A DNA stretch of 64,000 bases from Sweltsa coloradensis (GCA_024449915.1 JAMZAV010000355.1:1-64000), one strand, 5' to 3'. Shown: positions 11,480 to 23,387, numbered from the stretch's first letter. Numbers and translations are program-made. The notes: generated by a model not told the origin, from the sequence alone.

Positions 11480-12370
11480 TATAGGAAACAATATACATTT
11501 TTAATCATGACGGCCATTTTGAATTGTAAGGGATATTTTTCTTGGCTCCCCCACTGTAAACCATATACAACATCTTGAAAATGTTTTGCCAAGTGGCCCA
11601 TTTTTATCATTTGCCGTCTGTTCACATTCGAAATAGGAAACAATACACATTTTCAATCATGGCGACCATTTTGAATCGTTAATGAAATTTTTCTTGGCTC
11701 CCCCACTGTAAACCGTACACAACATCTTGAGAGTATTTTTGCCAAGTGGCACCTTCCTATCATTATTTGCCGTCTGTTAACATTCAAAATTGTAGACTAA
11801 ATGTACGCAATTGTAATTCGTGGCGGCCATTTTGGATCGTAAGGGCTATTTTACTTGGCTCCCCCTCTGTAAACCTTCTTTGACATCTCAAGAAAAGTTT
11901 TACCTTCCTATCATTATTTTCCGCCTTTTTACATTAAAAATCAGAAGATAGTTGATACACCTTGTCATTCATGGCCGCCATTTTGAATTGTAATAGATAT
12001 TGTTCTTGGCTCCCCCTCTGTAAACTTTTTCTATAATCTTAAGAAGAGCCTAGTGCTAAGTGGCACCTTTTTATCATTATTTTCAGTATGTTTATATTCC
12101 AAAAAGTAAAATAATACATATTTTTCAAACATGGCGGCCATTTTGAATCGTAGGGGTCATTTTTTATGGCTCCCCCATTGTATACCATTTTTAACACCTT
12201 AAGAATATTTTTTGCCTTGTAGCAACTTCCTAACGTTATTTACCGTCTTTTTACACTCAAAATAGGTAAATAATAGGCCTATTCATTCATGGCCGCCATT
12301 TTGAATCCTAAGGGACATTTTTCGTGGCTCCCCTTCTGTATCGCTTTTCTTTGACCTTATGAACATTTTT
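11480..12370 (-). repeat. Tandem ~160-bp units, right arm of FB2
   Basis: This is the inverted counterpart of the array at 8690-9600, with six GGC(C/G)GCCATTTTGAAT cores near 11508, 11660, 11820, 11971, 12131 and 12291, each beside CTTGGCTCCCCC. The units differ from each other more than each differs from its mirror unit, as expected if the arms are copied as a whole. Confidence 0.8.
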
Positions 12371-12431
12371 GCCAAGTGAAACCTTCCTACTATTTTTTGC
12401 CGTTTTATTTGGGATTCATCGATGAACAGCC

Positions 12432-12879
12432 TGTACTAGGAGAGAAGCTGGGAAATTAATATATCTGCAAATAAGTGTTTGAAATAACATGTCATAACCC
12501 TCACTCTTCTTTGTAGTAGTGGATACCATAAGCTCCAGTACACATATTAAAAGTTAAAAGTATGTGAATGATTTACTCAGGAATTTCTCGACCTATATAT
12601 CAACTGCTGATACCTATATTTTAACCAATATGTCCAATAAAGTATTATTTAAAACGATCGTGGAAATCGTGAAGAAAGCATGAAAATTTGAGAATTTACT
12701 AAATCCAATAATCGATGGCTCCAAGTTGAGTTCCTGTTACTTTCGAATTACTTGAATTAAACAAATTAATTCATTTATTATCAAAAATAAATAAAAAAGA
12801 GACAACACAGTTGTCATTGGTATCAAATAAAAGCTTATTTAACGAAAAATAAATGAAAAAACAAATATTTTAAAAGTAA
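12432..12879. other. AT-rich spacer, nothing recognised
   Basis: No coding blocks, repeat-family ends or structured motifs were recognised between FB2 and the next A1 copy. Confidence 0.5.
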
Positions 12880-13229
12880 CTAGGAAAACGCTCAAGTCCC
12901 GCCGCGTTGATGAATGAGCTTTTTTGTAAGTTTTTGGTTTGCGTAGGACCACTTTCCCTTTTCAAGTGCTTTTTGAATGCATTGAAGGTGATTGTTGTCA
13001 AGTTTCTATTTTAATTATTGTTCTTATAAACCTCAAAAAACTCATAATTAAACCTTTATTATATGGATTCTGGCTAATTTTTTCAACTTTTTCTTTCAGA
13101 AAGCAATACATCACCATAACCTTATTGTCCATGTAAAATATGAACGTTGTAGCCCCACTTGTTTGGTCAGAATCGGCCCTAATGTCACGAATATATCGCG
13201 TTAAAAATCGAAAAAAACGTAAAAGTACG
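12880..13229 (-). repeat. Family A1 fragment (3' end, minus)
   Basis: It begins at CTAGGAAAACGCTCAAGTCC (12880) followed by GCCGCGTTGATGAATGAGC, the reverse of the A1 3' end, and continues into the body until TACGA at 13229, where FB3 starts. The rest of the element is not found on the other side of FB3. Confidence 0.7.
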
Positions 13230-16200
13230 ATAGACCAGTCGAGAAATCCAAATAACTGCTTAGAAATCATGTTGGCGGCAAAATGTGAGACATTTTGGTA
13301 CCGGGCTGATTTATAGGTAAAACAAACAATAAATCCGAATTTTCTCGGTACCACCTCGGATTTTGGCCAGTTTGCCCAGAATCCAAGATGGCGTCCAACA
13401 AGGTGTGCAATCCGGATAAACCCATTAAAAGTACTATTTTTGTTCAGTGAACACGTTAGTGGGGTTCATCGTTCATTTAACGGTTTTCGGGGTCGCGGAG
13501 ATCGATTCAAAGTGTTGCGTAAACGCCCAAGAAACGGAAGTACCATTTTCAAAATGGCGGCCACTTTGATGGAGAAACTGGGTCTTTTTTCCCCTTTGAG
13601 TAAATACCATTTTATACGTGTGAGACATTGCGGTATCGGGCTAAATTATGGGTAACAAACCCCGCTGAATCTGAATCTGCCTAGTACCACCTCAAGTTTT
13701 CACCCATTTGCCCGGAATTCAAGATAGCGTCCAACGAGGTTTTGAAAAGCGCAGGAAAAGTCCTGTTAATTTTATGTAAACACTTTAAGGAAAGCTCATT
13801 TAAAAGTTTTCGGGTCAAGGATAACGATGGAATGTGTTGCGGAAACGCAAAAGAACCAGAAGTACCTATTTCAAAATGGCGGCCCACTTCAAATGGTTGA
13901 AACGGGATTTTCCGTTTTCTTGGGATAAATACTATTTCACGTGTGAGACATTATAGGGTACCGGCCTAATTTGTAAGTAAAAAACCATGTCGAATCTGAA
14001 TTTGCACCGTACCTTCTTGTATTTTGACCCATTTGCCCGGATTTCAAGATGACGTGCAACAAGTTGTTAAAAAGGGATACACCTATTTTAATTGCTATTA
14101 GTGCGCTGTATGAACATCTTAGAAGGGTTCAATAAAGGGTTTCTCGGGTCAGGAAGAACGATGGAACGTGTTGCGGTAACGTCCAAGAAAAGGAAGTATA
14201 CCATTTTCAAAATGGTGGCCACTTTGATATGGCGAAAAGTGTTTTTTTGCCCCCTTTGGGTAAATACCATGTTATACGTGTGAGACATTGTGGTACCGGG
14301 CTGAGGGAAATGGGTCAAAATTCGAGGTACTACCGGGCAGATTAAAATTCAGCGGAGCTTGTTACCCATACTAGACTGGTAAAAAAATTGAAGATTTTTA
14401 ATACTAGCGGCAGAATGTGAGACATTTGGGTACCGGTCTGATTTATAGGTACCCAATAAACCCAATCAATCCGAATTTGCCCGGTACCACCTCGGATTTT
14501 GGCCCGTTTGCCCAGAATCCAAGATGGCGTCCAACAAGGTGTAAAATCCGTATTAACCCATTAAAACTACTATTTTTGTTCATTGAACACGTCAGTGGGG
14601 TTCACTTTACGGTTTTAGGGGTCGCGGAGAACGATTGAAAGTGTTGCGAAAAAGCCCCAGAAACGGAAGTACCATTTTCAAAATGGCGGCCACTTTGATG
14701 GAGAAAACTGGGTCTATTTTCCCCTTAGAGTAAATACCATTTCATACGTGTGAGACATTGTGGTACCGGGCTGTATTATGGGAAATAAACCCCGCTGAAT
14801 CTTAATCTGTCCGGTACCACATCAGATTTTGACCTATTTGCCCGGAATTCAAGATGGCGTCCAACATGGTATAGAAAAGCGCAGGAAAAGTCCTATTAAT
14901 TTTGGATAAACACTTAATTAGGGTTTATTTTAAGGTTTTCGGGGTCAAGGAGAACGATGGAATGTGTTGCGGAAACGCAAAAGAACCGGAAGTACCATTT
15001 TCAAAATGGCGGCCACGTTCATGTGGAAAAGACGGGGTTTTCCGTTTTTTCGGGATAAATACCATTTCAGGTGGGAGACATTTGGGTCCCGGCATAATTT
15101 GTAAGTAACAAACTATGTCGAATCTGAATTTTCCCGGTACCATCTTGGATTTTGACCCATTTGCCCGGATTTCTTGATGACGTGCAACAAGTTGTTAAAA
15201 AGGGATAAACCTATTTAAAGTCCTATTAGTGCTGGATGAACACCTTAGAAGGGTTCATTAAAGGATTTTCCGGGTCAAGAAGAGCGATGGAACGTGTTGC
15301 GGTAACGCCCAAGAAACGGAAGTACCTTTTTCAAAATGGCGGCCACATTGATATGGCGAAAAGTGTTTTTTTTGCCCACTTTGGGTAAATACCTTTTTAT
15401 ACGTGTAAGAAATTGTGGTACCGGGCTAAATTATGGGTAATAAGCCTCGCTGGTGGTGGTACCGGGCAGATTAAAATTTAGCGGGGCTTGTTACCCATAT
15501 TCAGCCCGGTACCACAATGTCTCACACGTATAAAACGGTATTTACCCAAAGGGGGAAAAAAACACTTTTCTTCATATCAAAGTGGCCGCCATTTTGAAAA
15601 TGGTACTTCCGTTTCTTGGGCGTTACCGCATCACGTTCCATCGCTCTTTTTGACCCGGAAAACCCTTTAATGAACCCTTCTAAGGTGTTCATCCAGCACT
15701 AATAGGACTTTAAATAGGTGTATCCCTTTTTAACAACTTGTTGCACGTCATCATGAAATCCGGGCAAATGGGTCAATATCCAAGATGGTACCGGGCAAAT
15801 TCAGATTCGACATAGTTTGTTACTTACAAATTATGCCGGTACCCAAATGTCTCCCACATGAAATGGTATTTATCCCGAAAAAACGAAAAATCCCGTCTTT
15901 TCCACATGAACGTGGCCGCCATTTTGAAAATGGTACTTCCTGTTCTTTTGCGTTTCCGCAACACATTCCATCGTTCTCCTTGACCCCGAAAACCTTAAAA
16001 TGAACCCTCCTTAAGTGTTTACCCAAAACTAATAGGACTTTTCCTGCGCTTTTCTACACCATGTTGGACGCCATCTTGAATTCCGGGCAAAAGGGTCAAA
16101 ATCTGAGGTGGTACTGGACAGATTAAGATTCAGCGGGGTTATTACCCATAATTCAGCCCAGTACCACAATGTCTCACACGCATAAAGTGGTATTTACTCA

Positions 16201-16562
16201 AAGGGGAAAAAAGACCCAGTTTTCTCCATCAAAGTGGCCGCCATTTTGAAAATGGTACTTCCGTTTCTGGGACTTTTACGCAACACTTTCAATCGTTCTC
16301 CGCGACCCCTAAAACCGTAAAGTGAACCCCACTGACGTGTTCAATGAACAAACATAGTAGTTTTAATGGGTTAATACGGGTTTTACACCTTGTTGGACGC
16401 CATCTTGGATTCTGGGCAAACGGGCCAAAATCCGAGGTGGTACCGGGCAAATTCGGATTTATTGGGGTTTTTTACCTATAAATCAGCCCGGTACCCAAAT
16501 GTCTCACATTTTGCCGCTAACATTGATTTCTAAGCATAAATTTGGATTTCTCGACTGGTCTA
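13230..16562. mobile_element. Foldback element FB3 with ~330-bp tandem units
   Basis: The outer ends are inverted repeats: TAGACCAGTCGAGAAATCC at 13230-13248 and its reverse complement at 16544-16562. The arms are tandem units of about 320-335 bp, marked by TGAGACATTGTGGTACCGGG, AAGATGGCGTCCAACA and CAAAATGGCGGCCAC. The dyad centre is at about 15452-15479. The order is an extra left-arm segment (13230-14334), a second left arm (about 14405-15451) and the right arm (15479-16562). Many small matches to open frames are incidental; there is no plausible protein. No target duplication was found. Confidence 0.75.
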
Positions 16563-17411
16563 TACTTCTAATTAGGCAATCATACTTTTAATTGGTATAG
16601 CTATAGCAACTTTAATACTTTATAAAAATTATCCTAAATTTACAAAAATTATTTTGTAATGGAACTTGAAGAAGTAAAGATCCCACGCATACTAAAAACT
16701 TAAAAAAGCTCATCCATCAACGCGACTAAAAAAAGCGTTCGCGAAGCGGCCTAGATACCTAAAAAAACTCATATTAAAACCTTTATTCTATGGATTCTGG
16801 ATACTTTTTTCCAACATTTTCTAACAAAAGGCAATACATCACCATTACCTTTGTCCATGTAAAATACTAGGAAAACGCTTAAGTCCCGCCGCGTTATGAG
16901 CTCTTTTGTAAGTTTTTAGTTTGCGTAGGTCCACTTTTCCTTAATTTGCAAGTGCTTTTTGAATGCATTGTAGGTGATTGTTGTCAAGTTTCTATTGTTA
17001 CTTGTTAATTGTTATTATAAACCTAAAAAACTCATTTTAAAACCTTTATTCTATGGGTTCTGGCTAACTTTTTCAACTTTTTCTTTCATTAAGAAATACA
17101 TCACCATAACCTTAATGTCCATGTGAAATATGAACTTTGTAGCCCCACCCGTTTGGTCAGAATCCGCAAAAATAGCACGAAAATATAGATAGATTTTAGA
17201 CCTTTCTCACAGCCTTGTATGAAAACTTCACGGGAGATTTTATAACTTACGCACAGCCTTGTTACAAACAATCAAAGATCCAACATACCTTATGATTGCT
17301 TTGTATGGGCCGTGTTAATATGTAGTATTATTTTAAATTAATATTAATATGTTATTGTTAAAAAGCTCATCCATCAACGCGACTAAAAAAAGCGTTTGCG
17401 GAGCTTCCTAG
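16563..17411. repeat. Cluster of A1 fragments in both orientations
   Basis: Three pieces lie in a row: a plus-strand 3' piece ending CGAAGCGGCCTAG at 16754; an internal piece at 16755-16866 joined to a minus 3' end starting CTAGGAAAACGCTTAAGTCC at 16867; and, from about 17162, a plus-strand tail of the CACAGCCTTG subfamily ending GAGCTTCCTAG at 17411. This is fragmentation by repeated insertion or recombination; there is nothing coding. Confidence 0.65.
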
Positions 17412-17505
17412 TATGAGGAATTGCACAGAGAAAACACGTGCTCTGAACAACATATATTGTGATTGCGTTCATAGTGTACATTAAAGAACACCCAGGGCTC
17501 CATTT

Positions 17506-17793
17506 TTAGATGAGCGAAGCGAAGACTTCAATTTTACTGACCCCCAAAAACATTAGCTCAAGTGTTTTTTTTTCCTGTTTGTTCGCACTCTTCCGGGCAA
17601 ACGGCTTATGCGATCTTGATGAAAATTGGAAGGGACCTTCGAATTCTCTAAACTTAGACCTGCCACGTTTTTTTGGTACTATTAGAAATATTTCTCGTAA
17701 ATATCGAATTTTTATGATTTTTTCGAGTTTTTATGCGATTTTTTCCTTATTTTAAAGCCGATTCTGACCAAACGGGTGGGGCTACAACGTTCA
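17506..17793 (+). repeat. Family A1, 5' fragment
   Basis: It starts TTAGATGAGCGAAGCGAAGA and runs through the T-rich block and the TCTGACCAAACGGGTGGGG block, where the next A1 copy begins. Confidence 0.7.
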
Positions 17794-18611
17794 TTGGATG
17801 AGCGAAGCGAAGCGAAGACTTCAATTTCACTGACCCCCCAAAAAATGTGGCTCGATTGTTTTTTTTTTGGTGTTTGTTCGCTCTCTACCGGGCAAACGGC
17901 ATATGTGATCTGCTGAAAATTGGAGGGGACCTTCGAAATTTCTGAACTTAGACTTGCCCCTTTTTTGGGTACAAATTGAAGAAATATGTCTCAAGAATAT
18001 CGCACTTTAACGATTTTTTTCGATTTTAAGTGCGATATTTTCGTGACATTTGGGCGGATTCTGACTAAACGGGTGGGGCTACAACGTTCATATTTCACAT
18101 GCACATTAAGGTAATGGTGATGTATTGACTTTTGAAAGAAAAAGTCGAGAAAGTAAGCCAACTATGAAATAAAGGTCTAATATTTAACAACCTCAAAAAA
18201 CTGAAATTAAAACCTATTATGTTCTATAGATTCTGGCTAACTTTTTCACTTTTCTTCAAACGCCAATACATCAAGTTACCTTATGTGATGTGAAATATAA
18301 TCGTTGTAGCCCACCGTTTGGTCGAATCGCCCAATGTCACGAATCACACCTAAAATTCGAAGAAATCGTAAAGTACTGATATTCATGAGAATATTTCTTC
18401 GATTGTACCAAAAAAAGTAGCAAGTCTAAGTTTAGAGTTTCGAAGGTCCCTATTTTTCATACAAGATGCATATGCGTTTCCCGGCAGAGAGAGCGAACAA
18501 CAAAACAGACAAAAACAACAAAAAAAAAGACACAGAAAAAATTTTAAAAAACATCCGAGCTAAATTTTTTGGGGGGTCGGTGAAATTGAAGTCTTCGCTT
18601 CGCTCATCCAA
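17794..18611. repeat. Family A1 inverted dimer with two 5' ends
   Basis: The left end is TTGGATGAGCGAAGCGAAG and the right end is the same sequence inverted, CGCTCATCCAA, at 18601-18611. Both halves run inward through the same body (T-rich block, ACGATTTTTTTCGATTTT, GGTGGGGCTACAACG) to a dyad near 18190. Neither side has the hairpin/CCTAG 3' end. The right half (about 18230-18480) has many small deletions relative to other copies. Confidence 0.7.
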
Positions 18612-18820
18612 TTAATTGGTATTGCTGTAACAATTAATACTTCTTTATAAAAAATGCAATGGGACTTAAAGAAAAGAGATCCTATGCATACTTAAAACTA
18701 AACAAACTCATCCGTAAATGCGACTTAAAACGAGTTCCAAGCGCTTAGTAAGAAAAACACTATCAGCTTTTGATAACTGTGTTCTGCCAAATTCCCGTAT
18801 CTGCTACTTTATGATAATTA

Positions 18821-19199
18821 CTAGGCCGCTTCGCGAACGCTTTATTTAGTCGCGTTGATGGATGAGCTTTTTAATAAGGTTTTGTCTGCGTGGGATCTCT
18901 TAAATTTTTTAAGTTCTTTTTTAATGCATTGAAGGTGATTGTGGCCTTCTTTCTATTGTTACTTGTAATTGTTATTGTAAACCTAAAAAAAATTATATTA
19001 AAACCTTTTTTACTATGGTTTCAGGCTATTTTTTTCAACTTTTGTTTCAAAAGATACTACATCACCATAAACTTAAGTAAAATATGAACGTTGTAGCCCC
19101 ACCCATTTGGTCAGAATCGGCCCAAAAGACACGAAAATATCGCACTAAAATCGAAAAAAATCGTAAAAGTATACGATATTTATGAGAAATATTTCTTAG
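18821..19199 (-). repeat. Family A1, 3' part, interrupted by a LINE
   Basis: It starts CTAGGCCGCTTCGCGAACGC (type II 3' end, reversed) and continues to GAGAAATATTTCTTAGA at 19199, where the LINE 3' end is joined. Confidence 0.7.
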
Positions 19200-20930
19200 A
19201 TTATACTCACTCACTCAAATACAGCATTGCTGCCATTTTACATTGAGGTATACTAAGATAATAAATTTAAAATCATATTATAAAAACATAAAACATAATA
19301 AAAACAGTAGAACATAAACAAACATTTCAGTAAACATGCAGTTGGTTAACACTTACAATAACTTTGTATATAAATCAATAGTTAATAACATATTATGATA
19401 ATGTACAATGAATTTCCTATACGATGATGAATTCATTGATGATTTATAAAGTACTGAGTGATATGTATAAAAAAGAACAAAACAATTAATAATACAATAA
19501 TGAATTAATTTGTTTTAAAACTTTAGCTTAGCTATCCGATTAATGATTTGTGAGATGCCGAATTGATGATAAAAAGGCCGAAATTTGTCAGCAAAAATGT
19601 CGATTGAAGGAGATTGTGGGAAGGAGTTGAAAGTTGTAGGAAGACGAATGAATAGTGAGTGACCTTTTTGTTGTTGATAGACGGGGAGTTGGGACATGAA
19701 ACATGTGACACAGTCGAGTAGAACGAGATGGAACTCTGATGAGAGGGAACAATGACACTAGAATGTCGGACCTAATTCGTCCATTTACAACGCGATACAA
19801 AAACGCCATGTCTGATCTTTGTCGACGCGAGTCTAATGATGACATTCTGAATAGTTTCAACAATTCTTGCTTAGTTTGGTTTCTGCATTCAGAAACACGA
19901 TTTCGCACAAAAGCAAGACAAAATGAAACTACTCAATCAAGTTGCTTTAAATTTGTTTGAGCAGCCATAGACCATATCGGGGAACTGTATTCAATTATTG
20001 GTAAAACACAGGTAGTAAAGTTGTAGTAGTAAAGTAACGCTTAAAGCAATGGGGTAATTAATTTCAGTTCATCTGTATAAAATCCCCAGCATAGACATAG
20101 CTTTAGAAGTTGTTTTCTGAATGTGTTCCTTAAACATAAGTTTTGATCTTTCTGGTAGGTCATTTTCTCTACTGGACGTTTCATAATAAAATATTGACAA
20201 TCAAACGGGCTTTTCCTATGCATAATTGCACATTAATTGCACATTTTTCTGGATTCGGCTTTAGGCACTAGTCCACACAATACATAGAAAACATATTGAG
20301 TGAATTTTGAAACATGATGGCATCCAAAAAATTGTTAATAATCATCATTAATTTCAAATCATCAGCAAAAAGTAGCACTTTGCACAATTGGTTATGCATA
20401 TGATCCATAATATCATCGAGGAACAAGGTAAAGAACAACGGCCCCAAGACACTGCCTTGTATGACACCGGAAAGTACAGAAAGCCATGATGACGATGATC
20501 CATTTATAACAACACGTTGCTTACGATTTGAAAGAAAGTCAGATAGTATTGCCAAGAATTTACCGTGAATGCCGAATCGTTTTGATATCTTGTAAATAAG
20601 ATGACTATGACTAACTGAATCAAAAGCTTTCGCAAAATCTACATAGGCGACATCTAGTTGTTTTGTTGTTGATTGCTTCAACTGCATGATGCTGGAAGAC
20701 TGCCAGATTGCTGAGACAAGAGTTGCCAGGAAGAAATCCATGCTGTACCGATGAAAGATATGGCAATGTAAATGCTGGAAGACGCCGATGTATGATTCGC
20801 TCGCAGTGTTGAAAGAATAGGGAGTATAGAAATCGGCCGATAACAATTTACCAACGATTTTTTCCCTGATTTGAACAATGGGATGACATTGGCTTGCTTC
20901 CAAGCAATTTTATAGTAGTATTAGTTTTAT
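19200..20930 (-). mobile_element. 5'-truncated LINE of the CR1/Jockey-like group
   Basis: A minus-strand non-LTR retrotransposon fragment: reverse-transcriptase sequence at 20268-20925, a C-terminal extension at 19588-19908, then a 3' region ending near 19200 in a GAGTGAGTGAGT short repeat instead of a poly(A). It sits in an A1 element, whose sequence stops exactly at the LINE 3' end. The endonuclease and ORF1 are missing, as usual for 5' truncation. The boundary at 20930 is approximate. Confidence 0.8.
19588..20925 (-). pseudogene. LINE reverse transcriptase and C-terminal region (degenerate)
   Basis: From 20870 downward, SGKKSLVNCYRPISILP gives the fingers block in one frame; the main frame then reads DVAYVDFAKAFDSVSHSHL (first catalytic Asp block), FLSNRKQRVVINGSSSSW, GVIQGSVLGPLFFTLFLDDI and LLFADDLKL (the catalytic ADD box intact). 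After stops, 19588-19908 gives RRQRSDMAFLYRVVNGRI and VPSRSTR, a block typical of the C-terminus of CR1/Jockey-group LINEs. Frame changes at about 20800 and between 20268 and 19908 make it non-functional. Order of blocks and spacing fit a polymerase that primes on nicked DNA; the exact clade is uncertain. Confidence 0.85.
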
Positions 20931-20939
20931 AGTAGGCGA

Positions 20940-21012
20940 CTATGACATTGATATGTTAGTACCTTAGACATAAATTTAAAAAGTGAGGTCCCGGGTTCGA
21001 TCCCCGGTGAAG
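20940..21012 (+). repeat. tRNA-like 3' half (B box), no intact tRNA
   Basis: CCGGGTTCGATCCCCGG at 20991-21007 is a perfect T-arm with B box. The upstream part does not give convincing D or anticodon arms, and the acceptor 3' strand GAAGTCA has no 5' partner, so this is a tRNA relic or tRNA-derived SINE piece and not a gene. Confidence 0.5.
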
Positions 21013-21191
21013 TCACATTTTTAATTTATATATTTATTACTATATATATTTTACTCTTCTCATTTCATCAACTTCCATTCCACGGACCGAAGGTTTTCTC
21101 TAATTCTAATGGGATCCCCCATCTTCAAACATGATCACATTTGACATCAAAGGAAAGTTTCCTATCTAAAACTTATCATGACATTCATATA

Positions 21192-22023
21192 CTAGGAAGC
21201 TTCGCAAACGCTTTTTTAGTCGCGTTGATGGATGAGCTTTTTTTAAAAAATTTTAGTATGCGTAGGATCTTTTTACTTCCAAGTTCCATTGCAAAATCAT
21301 TTGAAGTAGTACTGATTGCTATGGTTATTAGAATGTCAAATATCTGGAGGCCCAAAGACTTGCTTTTTGTACGCATTGTAGGTGATTGTTGTCATGTTTC
21401 TATAGTTACTTGTTAATTATTATTATTTACCTAAAAAATCTTATATTAGAACTTTTATTTCTATGGATTATGGTTTACTTTTTCGTCTTTTTCTTTCAAA
21501 AGGTACTACATCACCATAAACCCAAATGTCCATATGAAATATGAACGTTGTAGCCCCACCCGTTTGGTCATAATTGGGCCAAACAACACGAAAATATCGG
21601 GGAAAAAATCGAAATAAATCGTAGAAGTACGATTTCAAAAAGAAATATTTCTTCAAATGTCCCTCAAATCATAACACCTAATTTTAATCATTTCAAACGT
21701 TCCAGTAAAGTTTCATCAAGATCGGAGTAGCCGTTTGCACGGTCGCGAGCCAAATATCACGGAAATATCGCATTAAAAATCGAAAAAAATCGTAAAAGTA
21801 CGATATTTATGAGAAATATCTCTTTGATTGTACCCAAAAACGTAGCAAGTCTAAGTTCAGAGATTTCGAAGGTCCCTGTAATTTTCATCAAGATCGCATA
21901 TGCCGTTTGCCCGGTAGAGAGCGAACAAACAGACAAAAAAACAAAACAAAAAACAAAAAAAAACACCCGAGCTAATTTTTTGGGGGGGTCAGTTAAATTG
22001 AAGTCTTCGCCTCGCTCATCCAA
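21192..22023 (-). repeat. Family A1 element, full length
   Basis: It runs from CTAGGAAGCTTCGCAAACGC (reversed 3' end, type II) to CGCTCATCCAA at 22013-22023 (reversed 5' end). All body blocks are present in reverse order, including CCCCACCCGTTTGGTCATAA and GCCCGGTAGAGAGCGAACAA. Confidence 0.8.
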
Positions 22024-22637
22024 TGACATAAAAAGGAAATTTACTTACGCATAAACATTTACCCAGTTTCACTTTAATCAATAAAAATCAAAAGTAACAG
22101 GTCGGGTTATTCTTTACTTTTTATTAATGAATTTTAAAATATTTCACATTGTGAACAGTTTTATCATTGTTTCAGTGGTCGAATTAAGGGGGGATACGGG
22201 AATGCCATTTTTTAAAGAGATATATTTGCTTATCCATCCCCCCGAAATGAAACATTGTGGTACTCATTTCCCCCAACCCTCCCCCCCCCCACCAAGAGAA
22301 ATACTGCTATTACCATACGTACTATGCCACAGATTTGCCACTTATTGTACAACCTCTTGATATTTTATTTGCTTTCAAATGCATCGTTCTCTACCCAAAT
22401 GAACTGAAATTCGAAAAATTTCCCAGCGTAAAGCCCCCGGACTCCTTCTTTCGGGTACATTTAAGTGCAATGCTTTCTTTCAAAACTTGCTTATTCATGG
22501 TACTCCTATCCCAAGCTCTTCGGTACTTGAGTAATGAATGGCATCAGTCAAAACGCAATGTTCTATTTATGTTTCACTTTCGTCTACATCTTATTTAGAC
22601 ACTGATTTAAAAACGAGGACTGTAGAAGATTAAATAA
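22024..22637. other. Unassigned spacer with a C-rich run
   Basis: No family ends or coding blocks were recognised. A C-rich run lies at about 22270-22295. Short open frames here have no recognisable motif. Confidence 0.4.
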
Positions 22638-23387
22638 TTGGATGAGCGAAGCGAAGATTCCAGCACTACACTGGCGAAAAAAATCCGGAATGTTTTTTTT
22701 TCTTCCTTTTTTGGTCGGTTTGTTAACACGATTCCGGCTAAACCGTTACTCTAATTGCGATGAAATTTTATGGAGGCCTTCGAAATCTCTAAACTTAGAA
22801 CTGCCACGTTTTTTTAGCGCAATCGGAAAATTATTTCTCATGAAAATCGCAATTTTACGATTTTTTTCGATTTTTAAAAAATTTCTTCGACTTATAACAC
22901 CTACATGCTTTATCCGATTTTAATGATTTTTTCACAGAACCTTTAGTCCACGAATCAAGATATTTGTGCAAAATTTGAACGCAATCGAAAAATTATTTCT
23001 CGTGAAAAACGAAATTTTACGTGTTTTTTCTTTTTTAAATCAGTTCTTTGACTTATAACACCTACATGCTTGATCCTATTGTAATGATTTTTTCACAGAA
23101 CCTTAAATTTACGAATTAATATATTCGTGTTAAATTTGTGCGCAATCAAATAATTATTTCTTATGAAAATTTCAAAATTACGATTTTTTCCTTTTTTAAA
23201 ATTACGATTAATTAAAAAAAATTAAAATTTAAGTTAATTTTTAATTTAATTTAATTTAATGTTTAAAAAAACTTCAACGAAGTTATGATTTTTTCACAGA
23301 ACAACAGAAAATCCACATAACACATGGCAGCTCAATGCATCAATTACGCTCATCCAACAACGCGGCGAAACTTAAGCGTTTTCCTAG
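22638..23387 (+). repeat. Family A2 element, full length
   Basis: It starts TTGGATGAGCGAAGCGAAGA and ends CGCTCATCCAACAACGCGGC ... GCGTTTTCCTAG at 23387. The 5' 11-mer TTGGATGAGCG is perfectly mirrored by CGCTCATCCAA about 40 bases before the end. The body differs from A1 (AATCCGGAATG, ACACGATTCCGGCTAAACCG, repeated TTATAACACCTACATGCTT). It is non-coding. Confidence 0.8.

Larger units (their letters stand above)
8651..12431. mobile_element. Foldback element FB2 with tandem-repeat arms
   Basis: The arms 8651-10380 and 10724-12431 are inverted copies (for example AATAAAACGGCAAAAAATAG at 8667 is mirrored near 12411), separated by a 343-bp spacer. The outer half of each arm is an array of ~160-bp units; the inner part of each arm carries the C-terminal end of a gene of the EADTR/TGCDT family. 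Long inverted termini made of tandem units are the defining trait of foldback elements (Drosophila FB, sea urchin TU). No clear target duplication was found. Confidence 0.75.

Noticed and set aside
13230..16562. Target-site duplication for FB3
   Set aside because: Flanks TACGA and TATACTT do not match for any length beyond chance.
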